Shown piece by piece: positions 17,175-24,821 of a stretch of DNA of 64,000 bases; position 1 is the first letter of the stretch; each line of letters starts with the position of its first letter. The position numbers and the translations under genes were made by a program. The notes beneath the pieces were generated by a model. It was not told the origin of the DNA. It saw only the letters and a list, made by a program, of their open reading frames with translations, and did not search any database. This DNA is from an uncultured Bacteroidales bacterium (GTDB lineage: Bacteria > Bacteroidota > Bacteroidia > Bacteroidales > Bacteroidaceae): positions 28,756 to 92,755 of the forward strand of contig CACZJU010000008.1 in NCBI GenBank assembly GCA_902781515.1. Direction: 5' to 3'.

Positions 17175-18686
17175 TTACTTCACGTACTCAGCCCAATCTG
17201 TCAAACGCATATCGCCCTTGCGCAAGAATGTATCGTGCATACCGAAGGCTGCGCTCAGACAATGATGAGTGTGACCACCTGTCTTCTCGGCATACTTCAG
17301 GTAATCCATCAGCATTGGACGATAGTCCGGGTGTGCCACCTTTATGAGTTCGAGACTCTTCTGCATATCACTCTTATGGCGCAGGTCGGCAACACCATAT
17401 TCAGTGATGACAGCGTCAACGAAGTGATTGGTATGGTCGATGTGGCTGGCGAAGGGAACGATACTTGAAATTGCTCCGCCCTTGGTGGTAGAACCACAGG
17501 TGAAGATGCTCAGATAAGCATTATTGGTGAAGTCGGCAGAACCGCCAATACCGTTCATCATCTTCGTACCGCAAATCTTTGTTGAGTTCACGTGTCCATA
17601 AAGGTCAACCTCGATGGCTGTATTCAGCGAACAAACGCCGATGCGGGCAATAACCTCGGGATTGTTGGAAATTTCTGAGGGACGCAGCACCAGTTTGTCC
17701 TTGAAGAAGTCCATATCGCGATAGATTCCCTTCATGCACTCGTTGGTGACTGTAAGTGAACAAGCCGAAGCCGAAAGCACACGACCTTCGCGCATCAACT
17801 GCACGGGAGCATCCTGCAGCACCTCGGTATAGATGTTGAAGTTAGGAACTTCTGTCGAGTGACCCAGAGCACCTAGTACAGCATTAGCACCGCTGCCCAC
17901 ACCACTCTGCAGGTTTAGGAATGTTGGAGGAATCAGTCCCTGACGCATGTTCTGAACCAAGAAGTCGGCAACGTTCTGACCAATCTGTGTGGTGATGGGA
18001 TCGGGGTCTTTGAACGAACGGGCCTCATCTGGCACATTGCCCTCGACTACACCGATGATACGGCTTGCATCCACCTCGATGTAGGGCTTACCGATGCGGT
18101 CGCCCGGGTGACAGATGTTGATGGGCTTGCGGAAAGGATGGTCCTCGATTTCATATACATCGTGCAGACCCATACCGCTGCGCTCGTGGAAAGCGTTCAA
18201 CTCGATAATGATGCCCTCGGTAGCCAGTCGGCATACGGTGGGGGCAATACCTCCTGCTGCTGTCAGGTAGATGTGAGCCTTGTCGCCAACTTTCTCCAGT
18301 GCACAAGCCTCTATGATAGCCCAGTTCACCTTTCCCAGATAGCCCTGACGAATCTGAGTCGCCATATTCGAGAGGTTCAGGTCGCTGTAGTTCAGCTCGT
18401 TCAGGTTCACATGCTTGCGGAAGTCGGGATTTGTAGTATAGGGCGCACGGAAATCTATGGCCTGTGCGTTCGACAAAGCACCGTCGCAACTCTGTCCAGT
18501 GCTTGCACCAGTGAAGATGCTGATTTTGAAGGGACGTCCTGCGGCATGTTCTGCTTCGGCAATCTTTGCAATCTCGGCTGTTGTCATTTTTGCCGTACCT
18601 GCAGGTGTGAAACCGCTAAGGCCAATTGTCTGGCCATTCTTTACCAACGCTGCAGCTTCGGCAGCAGTCATTTTATTGAAACTCAT
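17175..18686 (-). CDS. succinate/acetyl-CoA CoA-transferase (class I, ACH1/Cat1-like)
   Basis: This 503-residue protein belongs to the acetyl-CoA hydrolase/transferase family that moves CoA between acyl-CoA and succinate or acetate, fitting succinate, propionate or acetate fermentation in Prevotella. The catalytic glutamate is probably Glu288 in NFNIYTEVLQDAPVQL, equivalent to Glu294 of Acetobacter AarC. Other landmarks are LSGFTPAGTAK, SGVGSGANAVLGALG (oxyanion glycines), GIGGSADFTNNAYLSIF and VDAVITEYGVADLRHKS. Substrate preference between succinyl-, propionyl- and acetyl-CoA cannot be read from sequence. It has its own promoter and stands as a single gene before ftsX. Confidence 0.9.
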   Translation of the reverse strand: MSFNKMTAAEAAALVKNGQTIGLSGFTPAGTAKMTTAEIAKIAEAEHAAGRPFKISIFTGASTGQSCDGALSNAQAIDFRAPYTTNPDFRKHVNLNELNYSDLNLSNMATQIRQGYLGKVNWAIIEACALEKVGDKAHIYLTAAGGIAPTVCRLATEGIIIELNAFHERSGMGLHDVYEIEDHPFRKPINICHPGDRIGKPYIEVDASRIIGVVEGNVPDEARSFKDPDPITTQIGQNVADFLVQNMRQGLIPPTFLNLQSGVGSGANAVLGALGHSTEVPNFNIYTEVLQDAPVQLMREGRVLSASACSLTVTNECMKGIYRDMDFFKDKLVLRPSEISNNPEVIARIGVCSLNTAIEVDLYGHVNSTKICGTKMMNGIGGSADFTNNAYLSIFTCGSTTKGGAISSIVPFASHIDHTNHFVDAVITEYGVADLRHKSDMQKSLELIKVAHPDYRPMLMDYLKYAEKTGGHTHHCLSAAFGMHDTFLRKGDMRLTDWAEYVK

Positions 18687-18719
18687 ACGTATTTTGTTTT
18701 GATTTTTGGTTTAGCGCGT

Positions 18720-18752
18720 GCAAAGATAGCGCAAATCGAGCGAAAATGCAAA
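18720..18752 (-). promoter_or_regulatory. promoter of the CoA-transferase gene
   Basis: On the minus strand TTTG (18752-18749) and TATCTTTGC (18728-18720) are separated by 20 bases, an excellent match to the Bacteroidetes consensus. The start codon at 18686 leaves a leader of about 27 bases. Confidence 0.75.
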
Positions 18753-18768
18753 CTTTGTTTGTATTTTA

Positions 18769-19479
18769 TCAATTATGCACGAGAGTTCCAATCTCCTCAC
18801 CTGCCATTACCTTGCGCAGATTGCCCACAATGTCCATATTGAAAACATAGATTGGCAGGTTGTTGAGTTTGCACATTGTGGTTGCAGTAAGGTCCATCAC
18901 CTTCAGGCCGCGATTGTATATTTCGTCGTAAGTGATGTCCTTGAATTTCGTTGCAGTGGGGTCTTTCTCTGGGTCTGCAGTATATACACCATCCACACGA
19001 GTACCCTTCAGCATCACATCGGCCTCTATCTCTATGCCGCGCAGCGAAGAACCGGTGTCTGTTGTGAAGTACGGATTGCCAGTACCTCCGCTCATGATAA
19101 CCACCTCGCCGCGCTCCATTGCCTCTATTGCCTTCCATTTGGTGTAAAGCTCGCCAATAGGCTCCATGCGAATGGCTGTCAGCACCGTTGTCTTCTGTCC
19201 TATTGCCTGCAGGGCGCTGCACAGTCCCAGCGAGTTTATTACCGTTGCCAGCATACCCATCTGGTCGCCTCTCACACGGTCGAATCCCTTTCCAGCACCC
19301 GTAAGTCCGCGGAAGATATTACCGCCACCAATGACGATACCCACCTGCACGCCCATTTCCACTACTTCCTTAATTTGTCGGGCATAGTCGTTCAAACGGT
19401 TCACGTCAATACCATACCCCTGTTCTCCCTGCAGGCTCTCACCTGAGAGCTTCAGCAGAATTCTCTTAAACTTTGCCAT
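18769..19479 (-). CDS. pyrH: UMP kinase
   Basis: PyrH phosphorylates UMP to UDP. The 236-residue amino-acid-kinase-fold protein begins KRILLKLSGESLQGEQGYGID and has GIVIGGGNIFRGLTGAGKGFDRVRGDQMGML, GGTGNPYFTTDTGSSLRGIEIEADV and DLTATTMCKLNNLPIYVFNM, all standard for bacterial UMP kinase, which is hexameric and controlled by GTP and UTP. No frr or tsf gene, its frequent neighbours, is found beside it. A G/C-rich inverted-repeat element begins 15 bp upstream of its start codon. Confidence 0.97.
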   Translation of the reverse strand: MAKFKRILLKLSGESLQGEQGYGIDVNRLNDYARQIKEVVEMGVQVGIVIGGGNIFRGLTGAGKGFDRVRGDQMGMLATVINSLGLCSALQAIGQKTTVLTAIRMEPIGELYTKWKAIEAMERGEVVIMSGGTGNPYFTTDTGSSLRGIEIEADVMLKGTRVDGVYTADPEKDPTATKFKDITYDEIYNRGLKVMDLTATTMCKLNNLPIYVFNMDIVGNLRKVMAGEEIGTLVHN

Positions 19480-19494
19480 TTTCTTACATTTTAC

Positions 19495-19602
19495 GACCCC
19501 TCTCCCCGCTCCCCCGTGGGGGAGGGCTTTGCAGGGTATTTATTATTAATATTTTTAATTTCACTTTATCGCCGCCCCTCGGGGAGGACGGGAGGGGGTT
19601 AT
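19495..19602. repeat. G/C-rich inverted-repeat element, copy 1
   Basis: A stretch of about 108 bp between pyrH and birA has G/C-rich ends in inverted orientation around an A+T-rich middle. The right end read in reverse, ATAACCCCCTCC followed by CCTCCCCGAGGGG, is almost identical to the right end of the copy at 59544-59653. The left end (GACCCCTCTCC ... CTCCCCCGTGGGGGAG) is a diverged version. The last ~45 bases lie inside the birA frame and encode its last 13 residues. No transposase is present, so it would be a non-autonomous repeat. Confidence 0.7.
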
Positions 19603-20430
19603 TTCTACCTCCTTGAACCCATATCGTCGCATCTGTCCAGCCTCATCCTCTATTATCAAATGCCCCGTAGGCTCCACATCCACTATTCGTCCACAGAAAT
19701 CGCCCTTTTCATCATGGAATCTTGCCATTTCGCCCCTTCGATACAGATGGCTGAGATACATCTCATGCAGTTCCTTTTCGCGTCCCTGTTCCGTCCACTC
19801 ATAATATCGGGTGAAGTTTTCCATTATCTGTTCCAACACGAAACGGCGCTCCAACGTCTCTCCTGTTATTAGAGCCAATGATGTTGGTTCAGCCACCTTG
19901 CGAACACTCTTTTGCGAGTCATCTATTCGTGTCCTGTCGAAAGCAAATTCAGTTTGGTTGATGTTAATGCCTGCCCCCATTACGCAGCGCTCTATCCTAT
20001 CGCCATGTAGCTCATTCTCAATCAGCATTCCGCACAATTTCTTGTCGCCCCAATAAATGTCGTTGGGCCACTTAATGGTAAATGGTAAATTGAAAATTGA
20101 AAATTGAAAATTAAGTTTTTGTGGGACTAGCCCTTCCAGAATTGAGAGGGAAAGGATTTCGCTGAGGACGAACATGCGATCGGCAGGGATGTGACGCGGA
20201 TGAACGAGCATACTGAATAGCAGGTTCTTTCCACGCTCCGACTCCCAACCATTGGCACCAGCTCCACGTCCAGCCGTCTGATATTCAGCCGTCACCAGCG
20301 TTATTTGCCTCTCTGGTCCCACAGGTCTGTAACTGCGCAGGAAATCGTTTGTACTCGTAACATCGCCCAGTTCCACCATCCGGAACCAAGGCGAATCGTC
20401 CAAACAAAAGTGCCTCTCCGTCATTTCCAT
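19561..20430 (-). CDS. birA: biotin--[acetyl-CoA-carboxylase] ligase
   Basis: This protein attaches biotin to the biotin carboxyl carrier protein. It lacks an N-terminal HTH, so it is a ligase without the enteric repressor function. Motifs: TSTNDFLRSY, the biotinyl-AMP loop QTAGRGAGANGWESERGKNLLFS, IKWPNDIYWGDKKLCGMLIE and VMGAGININQTEF. Two oddities are visible. First, KLNFQFSIFNLPF before TIKWPND is encoded by TTGAAAA tandem microrepeats (about 20085-20115) and is a probable insertion. Second, the last 13 residues, ITPSRPPRGAAIK, are encoded by the right end of the G/C-rich repeat element, so the original stop was probably lost. The core fold should be intact. Confidence 0.93.
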   Translation of the reverse strand: MEMTERHFCLDDSPWFRMVELGDVTSTNDFLRSYRPVGPERQITLVTAEYQTAGRGAGANGWESERGKNLLFSMLVHPRHIPADRMFVLSEILSLSILEGLVPQKLNFQFSIFNLPFTIKWPNDIYWGDKKLCGMLIENELHGDRIERCVMGAGININQTEFAFDRTRIDDSQKSVRKVAEPTSLALITGETLERRFVLEQIMENFTRYYEWTEQGREKELHEMYLSHLYRRGEMARFHDEKGDFCGRIVDVEPTGHLIIEDEAGQMRRYGFKEVEITPSRPPRGAAIK

Positions 20431-20456
20431 CGCTCGTTTTCTTCCTTATCCGCTGT

Positions 20457-20488
20457 CAAAGATAGTGCAAACCGAGTGAATTTCCAAA
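20457..20488 (-). promoter_or_regulatory. promoter of birA
   Basis: On the minus strand TTTG (20488-20485), 20 bases, then TATCTTTG (20464-20457) match the Bacteroidetes -33/-7 consensus, 26 bases before the birA ATG. The -33 element nearly touches the 3' end of the upstream esterase gene. Confidence 0.7.
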
Positions 20489-20489
20489 T

Positions 20490-21071
20490 CTATTTACTCT
20501 TATTTCGTAATTCCTCAATCAGCGGAATCACCACCTTACGCAACACCTTCTCATTCAACCTATGCTCACCATCGAAACGGACTGCATGAGGATAATGCTT
20601 GTGAAAGAGGTCGTAGGTGTTCACCACCGTATCATGAATCCCGAACAGACCGTAGCAATTCTCGCGGTCCCAGTCCGTGATGTCCTTCCATTGCTGGCGT
20701 TCCATCTGGTTGTGATGCTGAATAATGTCGCGAGTTATGCGGAACGTCTTCTGTCCGTCCTTGCGCCCGTTGAAAAACTTATGCTCGCCAGTCTTCAGCG
20801 CCCCGCTCATAGTGGACATATTCAATGCCGGATTGATGCAAATGCGCACGAAACCCCTCATCTGCTGGGCATACATACCTCCCATACTCGTACCGATGAC
20901 AATATCTGGCTTTTCATCTGCACATAGCTGCTTCAGGTAAGGCAAAGCCTCCACTGGGTCAACAGGAATATCAGGTGCTATCACCTCGTCCTCTGGCAAC
21001 ATCTTGCGCAAACTCTCCACCGTACCACTGGCTCCCGACGAGCCAAATCCATGAAAGTAAATCAGTTTCAT
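20490..21071 (-). CDS. YqiA-like alpha/beta-hydrolase (UPF0227-type esterase)
   Basis: A 193-residue single-domain alpha/beta-hydrolase. It opens MKLIYFHGFGSSGASGTVESL (oxyanion HGFGSS), and the nucleophile elbow is IGTSMGGMYAQQM (Ser in GTSMGG). Later ...GIHDTVVN provides the likely acid and FDGEHRLNEKVL the histidine. This matches small YqiA/UPF0227 esterases, whose natural substrates are unknown. It is followed closely by birA but birA has its own promoter. The Nudix gene lies 16 bp upstream on the same strand, so these two may be one transcript. Confidence 0.85.
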   Translation of the reverse strand: MKLIYFHGFGSSGASGTVESLRKMLPEDEVIAPDIPVDPVEALPYLKQLCADEKPDIVIGTSMGGMYAQQMRGFVRICINPALNMSTMSGALKTGEHKFFNGRKDGQKTFRITRDIIQHHNQMERQQWKDITDWDRENCYGLFGIHDTVVNTYDLFHKHYPHAVRFDGEHRLNEKVLRKVVIPLIEELRNKSK

Positions 21072-21087
21072 ATTTCTTCCTCCTATC

Positions 21088-21552
21088 CTACATCATGCAT
21101 TTTACATCACCTATTACCTCCAAATCAGCCGGCAGCCAATCAACGCTGTCGAGCTGTTCCTTCGTGAGCCAGCGGGCGGCCTCGTGCTCCTTCAGCGTCA
21201 GCGAACCACTCTCTACATGGCACCAAAAGCAATGCATCTTCAAGTGGAAGGCTGCGATTGAGCGAGAGGAGAGTGAAGCTTGCTTTGATTCTTCCGAATG
21301 TGAGCAGGCTCGGCCAGAGGCCAACTGAGGGTAATCGTATTCGACGGTCTTTACTAATCTCTCAACCACAATTTTTGTTTCCAGTTCCTCCCAAATTTCA
21401 CGCTTCAAGGCATCCTCTGCCGATTCGCCTGATTCGATCTTTCCACCAGGAAACTCCCAACCGTCCTTGTAGTCACCATATCCTCGTTGCGTGGCGAAGA
21501 TACGCCCCTCATCATCGTGTATTATCGCCGCTACTACTTCTATCTGTTTCAT
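21088..21552 (-). CDS. Nudix hydrolase, MutT/8-oxo-dGTP-diphosphatase-like
   Basis: The 154-residue protein has a complete Nudix box, GGKIESGESAEDALKREIWEELETKI (matching GX5EX7REUXEEXGU in spacing with Glu residues present), and the MutT-like start IEVVAAIIHDDEGRIFATQRGYGDYKDGWEFPGG. Closest character is the CTP pyrophosphohydrolase/MutT group that hydrolyses oxidised or non-canonical nucleotides. Between YDYPQ and FHLKMHCFWC there is an extra segment of about 26 residues (residues ~77-102, rich in Ser, Ala and Glu) not expected in a protein of this size; it may be an inserted repeat. The substrate is not certain. Confidence 0.88.
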   Translation of the reverse strand: MKQIEVVAAIIHDDEGRIFATQRGYGDYKDGWEFPGGKIESGESAEDALKREIWEELETKIVVERLVKTVEYDYPQLASGRACSHSEESKQASLSSRSIAAFHLKMHCFWCHVESGSLTLKEHEAARWLTKEQLDSVDWLPADLEVIGDVKCMM

Positions 21553-21667
21553 TATCCTACAGCCATTTTCTAGGCTTTATCCATATTGGTTTTCCGTTTT
21601 TATAAGTTGATATTTATTGAGTCATAGGATACGTACTCATGATTCTTTATCTAAAACGAATTTTATA

Positions 21668-22216
21668 TTACCTATCACTATCCGCAGCCATAGGCATTTG
21701 CATTTCATTTTCATCAAGGCTCTGATATGAAACAACCTTTGCAGCGCGGTCCTGCAGCCAGATATGATTGAGGGTAAAGGCTATTGAATCCAACGTTGTT
21801 TCTCGCTTCGATGGCTTTAACTCACATTCCCAAACGGTGATGCAATGCCAGCCCATTTCAGCCAACTTGCGCTGCTCCTCCTTATCCCGTTCCTTGTTCC
21901 TCCGAATCTTCGCCACCCAGAACTCCCTATTCGTCCTCGGAATCTTACAGCACTCCGAATTATCAATTATCCATTTTCCATTATCCATTTGTGGCTCTGC
22001 CACATTGTGTCCATGCCAAAAGCATCCGTTTATAAAGATGCAAGTCCTGTATTTCCTTAATACCAAATCTGGATGCCCAGGCAGCCGCTTATAATTCAGT
22101 CTGTATCTAAAACCTCTCTTCCACAGTCCTTTGCGCACAATCATTTCAGGCTTTGTGTCCTTCGACCGAATCGCCGCCATATTTTTGCTGCGCTGCTGTG
22201 GAGAGAGTTTGTCCAT
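21668..22216 (-). CDS. vsr: very short patch repair endonuclease
   Basis: Vsr nicks beside T:G mismatches made by deamination of 5-methylcytosine. The frame is open from 22240, but a promoter -7 element overlaps that region, so the ATG at 22216 (MDKLSPQQRSKNMAAIRSKDTKPE) is preferred, giving 182 residues and the usual Vsr N-terminus. Motifs: MIVRKGLWKRGFRYRL, LPGHPDLVL (catalytic Asp), CIFINGCFWHGH, TNREFWVAKIRRNKERD and WHCITVWECEL. No cytosine methyltransferase lies next to it, which is unusual. Within the protein, residues near QMDNGKWIIDNSE are encoded by an ATTATCCA-type microrepeat (about 21958-21993), a likely insertion in a loop. Confidence 0.9.
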   Translation of the reverse strand: MDKLSPQQRSKNMAAIRSKDTKPEMIVRKGLWKRGFRYRLNYKRLPGHPDLVLRKYRTCIFINGCFWHGHNVAEPQMDNGKWIIDNSECCKIPRTNREFWVAKIRRNKERDKEEQRKLAEMGWHCITVWECELKPSKRETTLDSIAFTLNHIWLQDRAAKVVSYQSLDENEMQMPMAADSDR

Positions 22217-22236
22217 AAGTTTATGCCAATTTTGCA

Positions 22237-22245
22237 GCAAATTTA
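22237..22245 (-). promoter_or_regulatory. -7 promoter element of vsr
   Basis: Minus-strand TAAATTTGC lies about 20 bases upstream of the ATG at 22216, with a TTTG 23 bases further upstream. It overlaps the alternative ATG at 22240 and so decides the start. Confidence 0.6.
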
Positions 22246-22324
22246 CGAATTGTATCTTGAATTATTAACAAAAATGGTAAAAATAATAAATGCCCAAATA
22301 TTTTTATTTTTCGTATAGCCGGAG

Positions 22325-22333
22325 TATCTTTGC
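22325..22333 (+). promoter_or_regulatory. -7 promoter element of the orphan gene at 22344
   Basis: TATCTTTGC ten bases before the ATG at 22344, with an AAAGG between. It rules out the upstream in-frame ATG at 22290. Confidence 0.6.
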
Positions 22334-22343
22334 GAAAAAAAGG

Positions 22344-22925
22344 ATGAACAGAGAAAAAAAACTTAGCACTTTGGAGAAAAATATCCAAGAGGCTGTAACC
22401 GCTTACAAGGATATCATTGAGAAATGGTTGAGCGAAGTGGAAGCTCCGCTTAGTTTATATGACAAATCAAAGAATCAGGCAGGCATTAAGATTTTAATGG
22501 CTGAAGAGGATACCATAAATATCCTTATCCTAGACATGATAAAATTTGACAAAAGTACTGGAAATATTCTTGTACACCAATCGTTCGAAGAATCAGAAGA
22601 TAATTCACGATGGATTCCAGTCTCTATACTTGGCGACAAGGCTATTGAGATATACCAATCCATCTTTTGGCTTGATAAGGATGATTTGATTATTGTGGAT
22701 GGTGACACACATTCAGGGACAGCAAATATGGTATGGAGCTTTTCAAGCAAAGCTTTATTTTTTATAAACGTGGATGGGCACATTGTTGACACAGGATGGT
22801 ATTATGACGGCATTGACCATTTCATTGGCTGTAATGGTGAATTTGCAGTTCACAAGTATGACTGGTCCATAGCGATGCGTGAAATTGATGAACATGAAGA
22901 GGAGATGGAAGAATACGATGATTAG
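22344..22925 (+). CDS. hypothetical protein, unrecognised
   Basis: The start is set by the promoter just upstream (MNREKKLSTLEKNIQEAV). The 193-residue product is predicted soluble with no signal peptide. It has a helical N-terminus (1-35), a beta-rich middle (NILILDMIKFDKSTG, GDKAIEIYQSIFWLDKDDLIIVDGD, ALFFINVDGHIVDTGWYYDGID) and a very acidic tail (DEHEEEMEEYDD). I do not recognise the family. Codon use is more A+T-rich than in the flanking housekeeping genes, like the adjacent HNH and Abi genes, which suggests shared recent acquisition. It is convergent with the HNH gene, with 8 bp between their ends. A defence-related or immunity-type role is possible but unsupported. Confidence 0.7.
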   Translation: MNREKKLSTLEKNIQEAVTAYKDIIEKWLSEVEAPLSLYDKSKNQAGIKILMAEEDTINILILDMIKFDKSTGNILVHQSFEESEDNSRWIPVSILGDKAIEIYQSIFWLDKDDLIIVDGDTHSGTANMVWSFSSKALFFINVDGHIVDTGWYYDGIDHFIGCNGEFAVHKYDWSIAMREIDEHEEEMEEYDD

Positions 22926-22933
22926 TATAAACG

Positions 22934-23704
22934 CTAAAGATGATGTTTATATGCCTCGAAGTGCTGTGCCAAAAACTCTTGTTCTGGCGAAAACTTCTCT
23001 GGCATTATGATATGTCGTCCTTGCAAGTTGTGAAGATACTTCAACGTTGTTTCGTCCTTGGCTCCGCTAAGCATCTCATCAGAAAGAACAATCTCGTAAT
23101 CAGGTGTTATCGCCATTAGATATTTGTCATAAGCACGATGGAAAGTTGGAGTCATACAAAGTCCGTTATTGGGGTTCGTGCGATTCTTTACGTCGTCTGC
23201 CCAACTTGATATGTGACATGCTTCAAGCAATGAAGTATTAGTTATACCAGTTATACAACATTGGTTGAGGTAAGCCGTTAGAACCGCCTCACGGAAAAAT
23301 TTCTGGTTAATACGCTGGCGGACTATTACCTCTCGTTCCTTTCCCTCTGGAATATTTCGTGTGTCAATCGTAGCAAAGTCTTCAACGGTCTTGCCCGCGC
23401 GTTCAGCAAACAAACGCTCGCTTTCATATGCTAGTTTCTCCGAGTTACCCCAAAACTCATTCCAGATAGACTCCTCTGCCTTGCCACCATTGGCAAGTCC
23501 TGTGATGCCTTTTGCCTTCAAAACGGGGTCGAAACGCCCAAAATTTTCTACCTTCATCTTTAGCGCAACAGGAGACCTGCCTATGAGAGGGGCGTATTTC
23601 TGAATAATCGGATGACATTCCTTCACATCTTTGAAAGGAATCTTGCAATATACATTGAGAGCCATAATTAACTGCTCGCGAGTCCATGGTTCTTTCTTTG
23701 CCAT
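22934..23704 (-). CDS. HNH endonuclease domain protein
   Basis: A 256-residue protein with a C-terminal HNH nuclease module: QCCITGITNTSLLEACHISSW, then NPNNGLCMTPTFHRAYDKYL, giving the Cys pair, the catalytic His (ACHI), Asn (NNGL) and second His (FHRAYD). This is the HNH_2-type arrangement of proteins annotated as putative restriction endonucleases. The N-terminal ~90 residues (EPWTREQLIMALNVYCKIPF, IGRSPVALKMKVENFGRFDP) form a helical, possibly DNA-binding region common in this group. No methyltransferase is adjacent. The gene lies 11 bp downstream of the Abi gene and probably shares its transcript. Confidence 0.85.
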   Translation of the reverse strand: MAKKEPWTREQLIMALNVYCKIPFKDVKECHPIIQKYAPLIGRSPVALKMKVENFGRFDPVLKAKGITGLANGGKAEESIWNEFWGNSEKLAYESERLFAERAGKTVEDFATIDTRNIPEGKEREVIVRQRINQKFFREAVLTAYLNQCCITGITNTSLLEACHISSWADDVKNRTNPNNGLCMTPTFHRAYDKYLMAITPDYEIVLSDEMLSGAKDETTLKYLHNLQGRHIIMPEKFSPEQEFLAQHFEAYKHHL

Positions 23705-23715
23705 ATTATTTGTAG

Positions 23716-24378
23716 TTACCGGATGCGATCGATTTTGTTCAACACATCATCGGGCTTCTCTGCCCACTGAATCACATTGTCAGGATGCTGCCCCATAGAA
23801 TCGATGTACTCACATATTAATTGATAGTGTCTGCGGGCAAAAGCTGTACTGATATTGCCAGAGCCATCGAAGCAAATAGGTTCATGATGAGCAATACGAT
23901 TGCGAAACTCGCGAATATGAGTGAGGTCTTTGTATACATCAGCCTGGTTCTTACCTTTCCGTTTGTTTGGGAAGATTTGCAAGAGAGTCTTACCACCACG
24001 TTTGTATCTTTTCTTTGAAAATAATTTGGTCCAAAATCCCATAGTCAGCGAGGCAACCATCTTGTCGTTGTTATATAAGCCACGCTTTCTGTAGTCTGCT
24101 TCCGTCTGTCTTATCTCATCCTTATTAAATTCAAGCAACTTATCACTGTCAGCTTGGTTCACTATCCAATCAGAATCGGAGTAATAAGCAACATAGTGCT
24201 CGTTGATTGCATTTCTCAGCATAACTTCAAATATATTCAAAACGCCATAGAAACGCTGGCATAGTCTGAGGTTATAGCGATACAGTTGCATTGTCTTCCC
24301 ATTTTTACCAGTACAAGCATTCTGATATTTGCGCATTCTGGGCACCGAATATAGCTTTTGACTCGTCTTAAAGTCCAT
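23716..24378 (-). CDS. Abi-like abortive infection protein (Abi_2, HEPN-type)
   Basis: The 220-residue protein matches the Abi_2 (AbiD/AbiF) family: LYRYNLRLCQRFYGVLNIFEVMLRNAINEHYV at the start, MVASLTMGFWTKLF in the middle, and DLTHIREFRNRIAHHEPI. The last contains R-N-R-I-A-H, the RX4H motif of HEPN ribonucleases. Members of this family abort phage infection in lactococci, probably through RNA cleavage. Upstream is the long palindrome-rich gap; a possible minus-strand -7 element (TATATTTG, near 24573) would give a long leader. The gene is A+T-rich relative to its neighbours outside the island. Confidence 0.85.
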   Translation of the reverse strand: MDFKTSQKLYSVPRMRKYQNACTGKNGKTMQLYRYNLRLCQRFYGVLNIFEVMLRNAINEHYVAYYSDSDWIVNQADSDKLLEFNKDEIRQTEADYRKRGLYNNDKMVASLTMGFWTKLFSKKRYKRGGKTLLQIFPNKRKGKNQADVYKDLTHIREFRNRIAHHEPICFDGSGNISTAFARRHYQLICEYIDSMGQHPDNVIQWAEKPDDVLNKIDRIR

Positions 24379-24437
24379 TTATCATTAATTTTTCTAAAAA
24401 TTTTGTCAATTATCTTGTAAGTATCAATTAATCTTCA

Positions 24438-24499
24438 TACATTTGCAGCGTAACACCCCGTTGTCCCTGCTTTCGCATACTTCGGGGTTAGTGTTTTTA
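24438..24499 (+). ncRNA. candidate short hairpin RNA with its own promoter
   Basis: A plus-strand promoter-like pair, TTG 20 bases before TACATTTGC (24438-24446), is followed at the expected start point by a hairpin: AACAC-CCCG (24452-24460) pairs with CGGG (24483-24486) and GTGTT (24491-24495), ending in five Ts. The whole unit would be about 50 nt, read away from the Abi gene. It may simply be a terminator for unseen transcription. Nothing else in the sequence supports expression. Confidence 0.35.
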
Positions 24500-24666
24500 T
24501 AGGGCGACTTCTTCAGGGAAATCTTTTCAGTTTTATCTTCGTTGCCATATCATTATTTTCTCGCCACAAATATACGAAAAAAATGAGACAAGCGACCTAC
24601 ATTCCCAAGAAATGCAGAAAATAAATAATCGCAGACGACAAGAGTATGACCTGCAAACTTAATTGT

Positions 24667-24769
24667 ACCGAATTCGGGGGAATTAAACTAAGTGGTCAAA
24701 TTCGACCACTTAAAATCGTGAAATCTAATTATGGCGAATTCGTCACATTTATTCAGACGGGGATTCCCC
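24667..24769. repeat. four different palindromes centred on AATT or ATT
   Basis: CCGAATTCGG (24668-24677), TAAGTGGTC-AAATTC-GACCACTTA (24689-24712, perfect arms), GGCGAATTCGTC (24733-24744, one mismatch) and GGGGATTCCCC (24759-24769). Centres are 26-38 bp apart. Arms differ, but each is self-complementary about an A/T core, as in the AAATTT set at 39427-39510. No gene overlaps them. Confidence 0.6.
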
Positions 24770-24821
24770 AAAATCCATTCAACTTTTTCTAGGGAAGTAC
24801 AGTAGTTTATTCAACTAAATT

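Noticed and set aside
19495-19602. Rho-independent terminator only
   Set aside because: The G/C-rich stems could terminate transcription, but the ~108-bp length, inverted ends and near-identical end at 59.6 kb indicate a dispersed element.
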